DNA of 64,000 nt. It comes from Saprospiraceae bacterium. GTDB taxonomy: Bacteria > Bacteroidota > Bacteroidia > Chitinophagales > Saprospiraceae. Each line of letters starts with the position of its first letter. Within the stretch, counting starts at the first letter, position 1. Location of the stretch: assembly GCA_020631355.1 (NCBI GenBank), contig JAHDHL010000010.1, positions 1 through 64,000 on the forward strand, in the 5' to 3' direction. The position numbers were made by a program, and so were the translations under genes. This document shows positions 60,911 through 64,000 of this stretch, piece by piece. Below the pieces are notes generated by a model. That model worked only from the letters and a program-made list of their open reading frames with translations. It was not told the DNA's origin and made no database searches.

Positions 60911-62173
60911 ATGAGCACAAATAAGACTCAAATCATATTTCTATTCCTTCTTTCCATTTGTATCCAATGGTCATGTACCAATAAGACCACGGATAATATC
61001 CCCTTGGATAACGAGGCAGAAGCCGTATCTGTTATGCAAGAAGAACCGATAATTGAAGAAGAATTGGTATTGGGGGCGGAAAGATTCGATGCCTACCTAC
61101 CCTTATTGGAGAGAAAAAGAGTAGCCCTTACCGTGAATCAAACATCCATGGTGGACGACAACCACTTGGCAGATACCTTATTGGGCCTAGGAATCAATGT
61201 CACCCAAATATTCGCTCCCGAACATGGTTTTAGAGGACAAGCCGATGCAGGTGCTACCGTAAAGGACGGAAAGGATAGCAAGACGGGACTCCCTATTATT
61301 TCGTTGTATGGAAAGAATAAGAAACCATCATCCCAGCAATTACAGGATGTGGATATCGTCGTTTTCGACATTCAGGATGTCGGGGCTAGATTCTATACCT
61401 ACATATCCACAATGCATTATGTCATGGAAGCATGTGCGGAAGCAAACATTCCGGTTTTAGTGCTGGATAGACCCAATCCGAATGGGCATTATGTAGATGG
61501 CCCTGTTTTGGATAGCGATTACAGTTCATTTGTGGGTATGCATCAAATTCCGATAGTCCATGGACTTACTGTGGCAGAATTAGCTAGGATGATCAATGGC
61601 GAGGGCTGGCTAAAGGATGGATTACAATGTAATCTCACTTTCGTGGAATGCAAGGGCTACACGCATCATACGATGTATGAATTACCAATCAAACCATCTC
61701 CCAATCTACCCAATCAACGCTCAATTCTCTTATATCCATCCCTTTGTCTATTTGAGGGAACAGAAGCCAATGTAGGACGTGGAACCAGTCAACAATTCCA
61801 AGTAGTTGGTCATCCTGAGTATCCGAACCAATCATTTTCATACACTCCGACTTCCCGTTCAGGAGCTAAATATCCCAAGTTCAAGGACAAGCTGTGCTAT
61901 GGGATGGATTTAAGTAACATGGAAACCCAATCCTTGTTTGATGAGGGTAAGATTTCCTTGGAATATCTCATTGATTTTTATCAGCAAATGCCGAATAAGG
62001 AATCCTTTTTCCTAAAGAATAAATTCATTGACAAATTGGCCGGAACCAGTCAACTCAGAAAGGATATCATTGCTGGCAAGTCCGCTTCAGAAATCAGAAA
62101 GGGATGGGAAGCAGGTCTGAACGATTATAAGAGTAGGCGTAAGCAATATCTATTATACGAGGATTTCGAATAG
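60911..62173 (+). CDS. DUF1343/NamZ-like exo-N-acetylmuramidase lipoprotein (GH171)
   Basis: About 420 residues. Lipoprotein signal (ICIQWSC). The DUF1343 core is clear: VALTVNQTSMV, FAPEHGFRGQADAGATV, GLPIISLYGKNKKPSSQQLQDVDIVVFDIQDVGARFYTYISTM, LDRPNPNG, GMHQIPIVHGLTVAELARM, SPNLPNQRSILLYPSLCLFEGTEANVGRGTSQQFQVVG. NamZ of Bacillus releases terminal MurNAc from peptidoglycan fragments. Here it likely works in cell-wall recycling. Divergent from the MbnP genes, 39 bases apart; stops 2 bases from the photolyase stop. Confidence 0.93.
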   Translation: MSTNKTQIIFLFLLSICIQWSCTNKTTDNIPLDNEAEAVSVMQEEPIIEEELVLGAERFDAYLPLLERKRVALTVNQTSMVDDNHLADTLLGLGINVTQIFAPEHGFRGQADAGATVKDGKDSKTGLPIISLYGKNKKPSSQQLQDVDIVVFDIQDVGARFYTYISTMHYVMEACAEANIPVLVLDRPNPNGHYVDGPVLDSDYSSFVGMHQIPIVHGLTVAELARMINGEGWLKDGLQCNLTFVECKGYTHHTMYELPIKPSPNLPNQRSILLYPSLCLFEGTEANVGRGTSQQFQVVGHPEYPNQSFSYTPTSRSGAKYPKFKDKLCYGMDLSNMETQSLFDEGKISLEYLIDFYQQMPNKESFFLKNKFIDKLAGTSQLRKDIIAGKSASEIRKGWEAGLNDYKSRRKQYLLYEDFE

Positions 62174-62175
62174 TA

Positions 62176-63708
62176 TCACTTCCTTGCTTTCAAGTATTCT
62201 TCCCTATTGATTTCCAATGCTTTCAGATAGCCCGGAATATTCTTGGGAAGGCAATGCTTTTCAAAGATTGCAGGAAGTGCATCGAAGACTTCCAATTTTT
62301 GTCTCATCCGCCAATAGTGACTTTTGGCTATTCTTGTGGCTATCTCATAATCCACAATGGGTTCCGGATAATCCTGACCGATAATACAACCTGCGGCTTT
62401 CTGTACATCATAAGGCATGAACCAGGGTTGGGATAAATACCTAATGGGAACTTCCCTCAATTCGGGTAACCACTGCTTTGTGAATTGACCATTCCTATCA
62501 TGCTTTTCGAGTTGGGCCGTAGGATTGAATAATCTTAGGGTATGATAGCCTGTAAGTCCGGCTTGGAGATGCATCTGTCCATAATGGATACCCGGTTCGA
62601 AGTCAAGGAACAACTGGGCTAATCGGGTCGCAACCTCTTTCCAATCCTGCCATATCGTGAATGTGGCAAAAGTGACCAAGGTGGCCCTCATCCTAAAGTT
62701 GGCATAGCCTGTGGCTTCCAGAGAGCGGATAGTTGCATCAATTATCGGATAGCCGGTTTTACCATTCGACCAAGCTTCGAATAATTCCTCATCAAAATCT
62801 CTTTCCACCTGAATCAGTTCCCTATTCGTAGGTTGGAACTGTAAATCGGCATCCGTCTCCAATTTTTGCATATAATGTCCACGCCAAAATAATCGGATAA
62901 GGTATTGTTCCAAATTGGGCAAATCCAAATCAGCCGTATCCATCTTACGTTTTACTGCCTGATAGACTTCCCTGATACTAATACAGCCATATGCGAGATA
63001 AGTAGAAAGGCGACTACAAGTCTCGACCGTATGGTAAGGCTTGGAAATGAATTGGGCATAGGACAAATAGCGATCGTCCAAGAATGAAGATAACACTTTC
63101 CTTGCTTGGAGTTCTCCTCCAATCTGAAAATTAGAATCGGTTTCGAAGTATCCGGAATCCATCTGCCGGATATCAAAAATATCTCGGATATGTGACGGCA
63201 AATCGATTATATCAGCCTTACTCCAATCCAAATCAATGGTTTCCGAATCAAAGTATGACATACGTTGTTCCTCCCATCCTTTCCTATCCATCCTATTCTT
63301 CTCCACGGTATCCTGTTCGAACTGATAGTACTTCGTTCTATTTTCCTTGAATAAGGATAACACTACCTCATCCCTATCCCTGGAAGCCTTGAGCCCCACC
63401 TCCAAATGAGTATAAATCCCTTGAATCTGATATAACCTAATTAGATGTTGGAAAACTTCCTTACTGGCGCCATAAATCATATTGAAGCTTAGGCCTTTGG
63501 CTTCCAATCTGGACTTCATCTCACGCAGTGATTGCATCACGAATCTCCAATGTCTTGGGCTATGCTCAGGTTGCGCCATGATGAGCGGGTCGAAAATATA
63601 TAGCAACAAAACGGGATGATTTCCCTGAAGTGCCATTTGTAAGGGGAGATGGTCGCTTAATCTCAAATCCCTTTTGAACCAGACGATGTTCACCCTAGTT
63701 TTAGTCAT
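62176..63708 (-). CDS. DNA photolyase / cryptochrome family flavoprotein
   Basis: About 510 residues. N-terminal antenna-type Rossmann domain (VNIVWFKRDLRLSDHLPLQMAL) and C-terminal FAD domain: RLFWRGHYMQKLE, GYPIIDATIRSLEATGYANFRMRATLVTF, FEPGIHYGQMHLQAGLTGYHTLRLFNPTAQLEKHDRNGQF. Repairs pyrimidine dimers with blue light or senses light. The FEPGIHYGQ form is the Bacteroidota/cyanobacteria-like branch, whose members are less well characterised than PhrB. Whether it repairs CPD lesions cannot be told. Single gene. Confidence 0.9.
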   Translation of the reverse strand: MTKTRVNIVWFKRDLRLSDHLPLQMALQGNHPVLLLYIFDPLIMAQPEHSPRHWRFVMQSLREMKSRLEAKGLSFNMIYGASKEVFQHLIRLYQIQGIYTHLEVGLKASRDRDEVVLSLFKENRTKYYQFEQDTVEKNRMDRKGWEEQRMSYFDSETIDLDWSKADIIDLPSHIRDIFDIRQMDSGYFETDSNFQIGGELQARKVLSSFLDDRYLSYAQFISKPYHTVETCSRLSTYLAYGCISIREVYQAVKRKMDTADLDLPNLEQYLIRLFWRGHYMQKLETDADLQFQPTNRELIQVERDFDEELFEAWSNGKTGYPIIDATIRSLEATGYANFRMRATLVTFATFTIWQDWKEVATRLAQLFLDFEPGIHYGQMHLQAGLTGYHTLRLFNPTAQLEKHDRNGQFTKQWLPELREVPIRYLSQPWFMPYDVQKAAGCIIGQDYPEPIVDYEIATRIAKSHYWRMRQKLEVFDALPAIFEKHCLPKNIPGYLKALEINREEYLKARK

Positions 63709-63905
63709 ATTCTCTCAAGACATAGTTGAATCGAACTACAATATACATTACGAGTCCCATTAAAAAATGATGTCTATTGCACGAATATAACCACTGTCGA
63801 TGAAAGGTATTCATCTTTGGGCTCACAAGCGTTACAGATATTCCATTTTCCTATTCTATTTTTAGGTTTCAATGATATTTTCGCATCCTAAGCCCTTGTT
63901 TTTAT

Positions 63906-63913
63906 TACCTTTG
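63906..63913 (+). promoter_or_regulatory. -7 promoter element of the ABC-F gene
   Basis: TACCTTTG fits TAnnTTTG exactly, 21 bases before the ATG at 63934. A -33 TTG at suitable spacing is not obvious. Confidence 0.4.
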
Positions 63914-63933
63914 CGCCAAAATTGGATATTACT

Positions 63934-64000
63934 ATGGTAACCGTTCAGAATCTATCCCTACAATTTGGTAAGAGAACTCTTTTTGATGATGTGAATCTCA
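63934..64000 (+). CDS. ABC-F family ATPase, N-terminal fragment
   Basis: Cut by the window end after about 22 codons. MVTVQNLSLQFGKRTLFDDVNL is the typical start of the first nucleotide-binding domain of ABC-F proteins (Uup/EttA/YbiT-like), cytosolic ATPases that act on the ribosome. Too short to tell which branch. Confidence 0.6.
   Translation, partial: MVTVQNLSLQFGKRTLFDDVNL

Noticed and set aside
1-64000. CRISPR array, IS element, prophage or tRNA
   Set aside because: I looked for regularly spaced repeats, transposase motifs, terminal repeats and T-loop-like sequences and found none that hold up.

Overview
The window is a 64-kb piece of a Bacteroidota chromosome, probably from the Saprospiria/Lewinella-like part of the phylum (low confidence on class). 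The evidence is: C-terminal type IX secretion (T9SS) sorting domains on two secreted proteins, many lipoproteins with S-C lipoboxes, weak Shine-Dalgarno signals with TAnnTTTG-type promoter elements, a TonB-dependent receptor, and Bacteroidota-restricted families (DUF3822, DUF3810, WG-repeat proteins, an HNH-AP2 protein). GC looks like about 40-42 percent by eye. I saw no rRNA, tRNA, CRISPR array, insertion sequence or prophage. Most genes look like core or lineage-specific chromosome; only one AT-rich orphan (2766-3317) stands out as possibly acquired.

Layout. 0-8.5 kb: an EDEM-like GH47 alpha-mannosidase lipoprotein, an NAPE-PLD-like metallo-hydrolase, the orphan, lipoproteins, AraC and HxlR regulators that share an operator-like motif, a DUF1415 protein and an SDR-NTF2 fusion. 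8.6-16.3 kb: a T9SS-exported vanadium haloperoxidase with MopE-type repeats, directly followed by a fatty-acid hydroxylase and a GNAT; then a GAF histidine kinase, an AraC regulator and an exported-looking pirin. 16.3-23 kb: MazG, a helical-repeat protein of unknown role, a biotin carrier protein, AroB and an alpha/beta hydrolase. 23-33 kb: a possible structured leader, an orphan histidine kinase, a TonB receptor, a thiolase, an ABC permease, a DUF3810 membrane protein and an HNH-AP2 protein. 33-39.7 kb: PrmC, SUI1, TopA and an ECF sigma/anti-sigma/Spy-like/T9SS-LTxxQ cassette. 39.7-48 kb: a TPR histidine kinase, the NAD-salvage operon pncB-nrtR-WG lipoprotein-pncA with a strong palindrome before pncB, and a PhoB/PhoR pair. 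48-57.3 kb: gamma-glutamyltransferase, a giant WG-repeat protein, an SDR, and a packed DUF3822-rsmD-vanZ-trmN6 cluster. 57.3-64 kb: an FkbM methyltransferase behind an MbnP-MbnP-MbnH cassette, a NamZ-like muramidase, a photolyase/cryptochrome and the start of an ABC-F ATPase.

The candidates most worth a second look as undescribed systems are the MbnP/MbnH cassette with two divergent MbnP paralogues, the ECF cassette that ends in a T9SS-exported Cys/His-rich LTxxQ protein, the WG-repeat lipoprotein inside an NrtR-type NAD operon, the HNH-AP2 protein with a degraded nuclease centre, and a nested RNA fold upstream of an orphan kinase. All functions are inferred from motifs read by eye; no database search was run.
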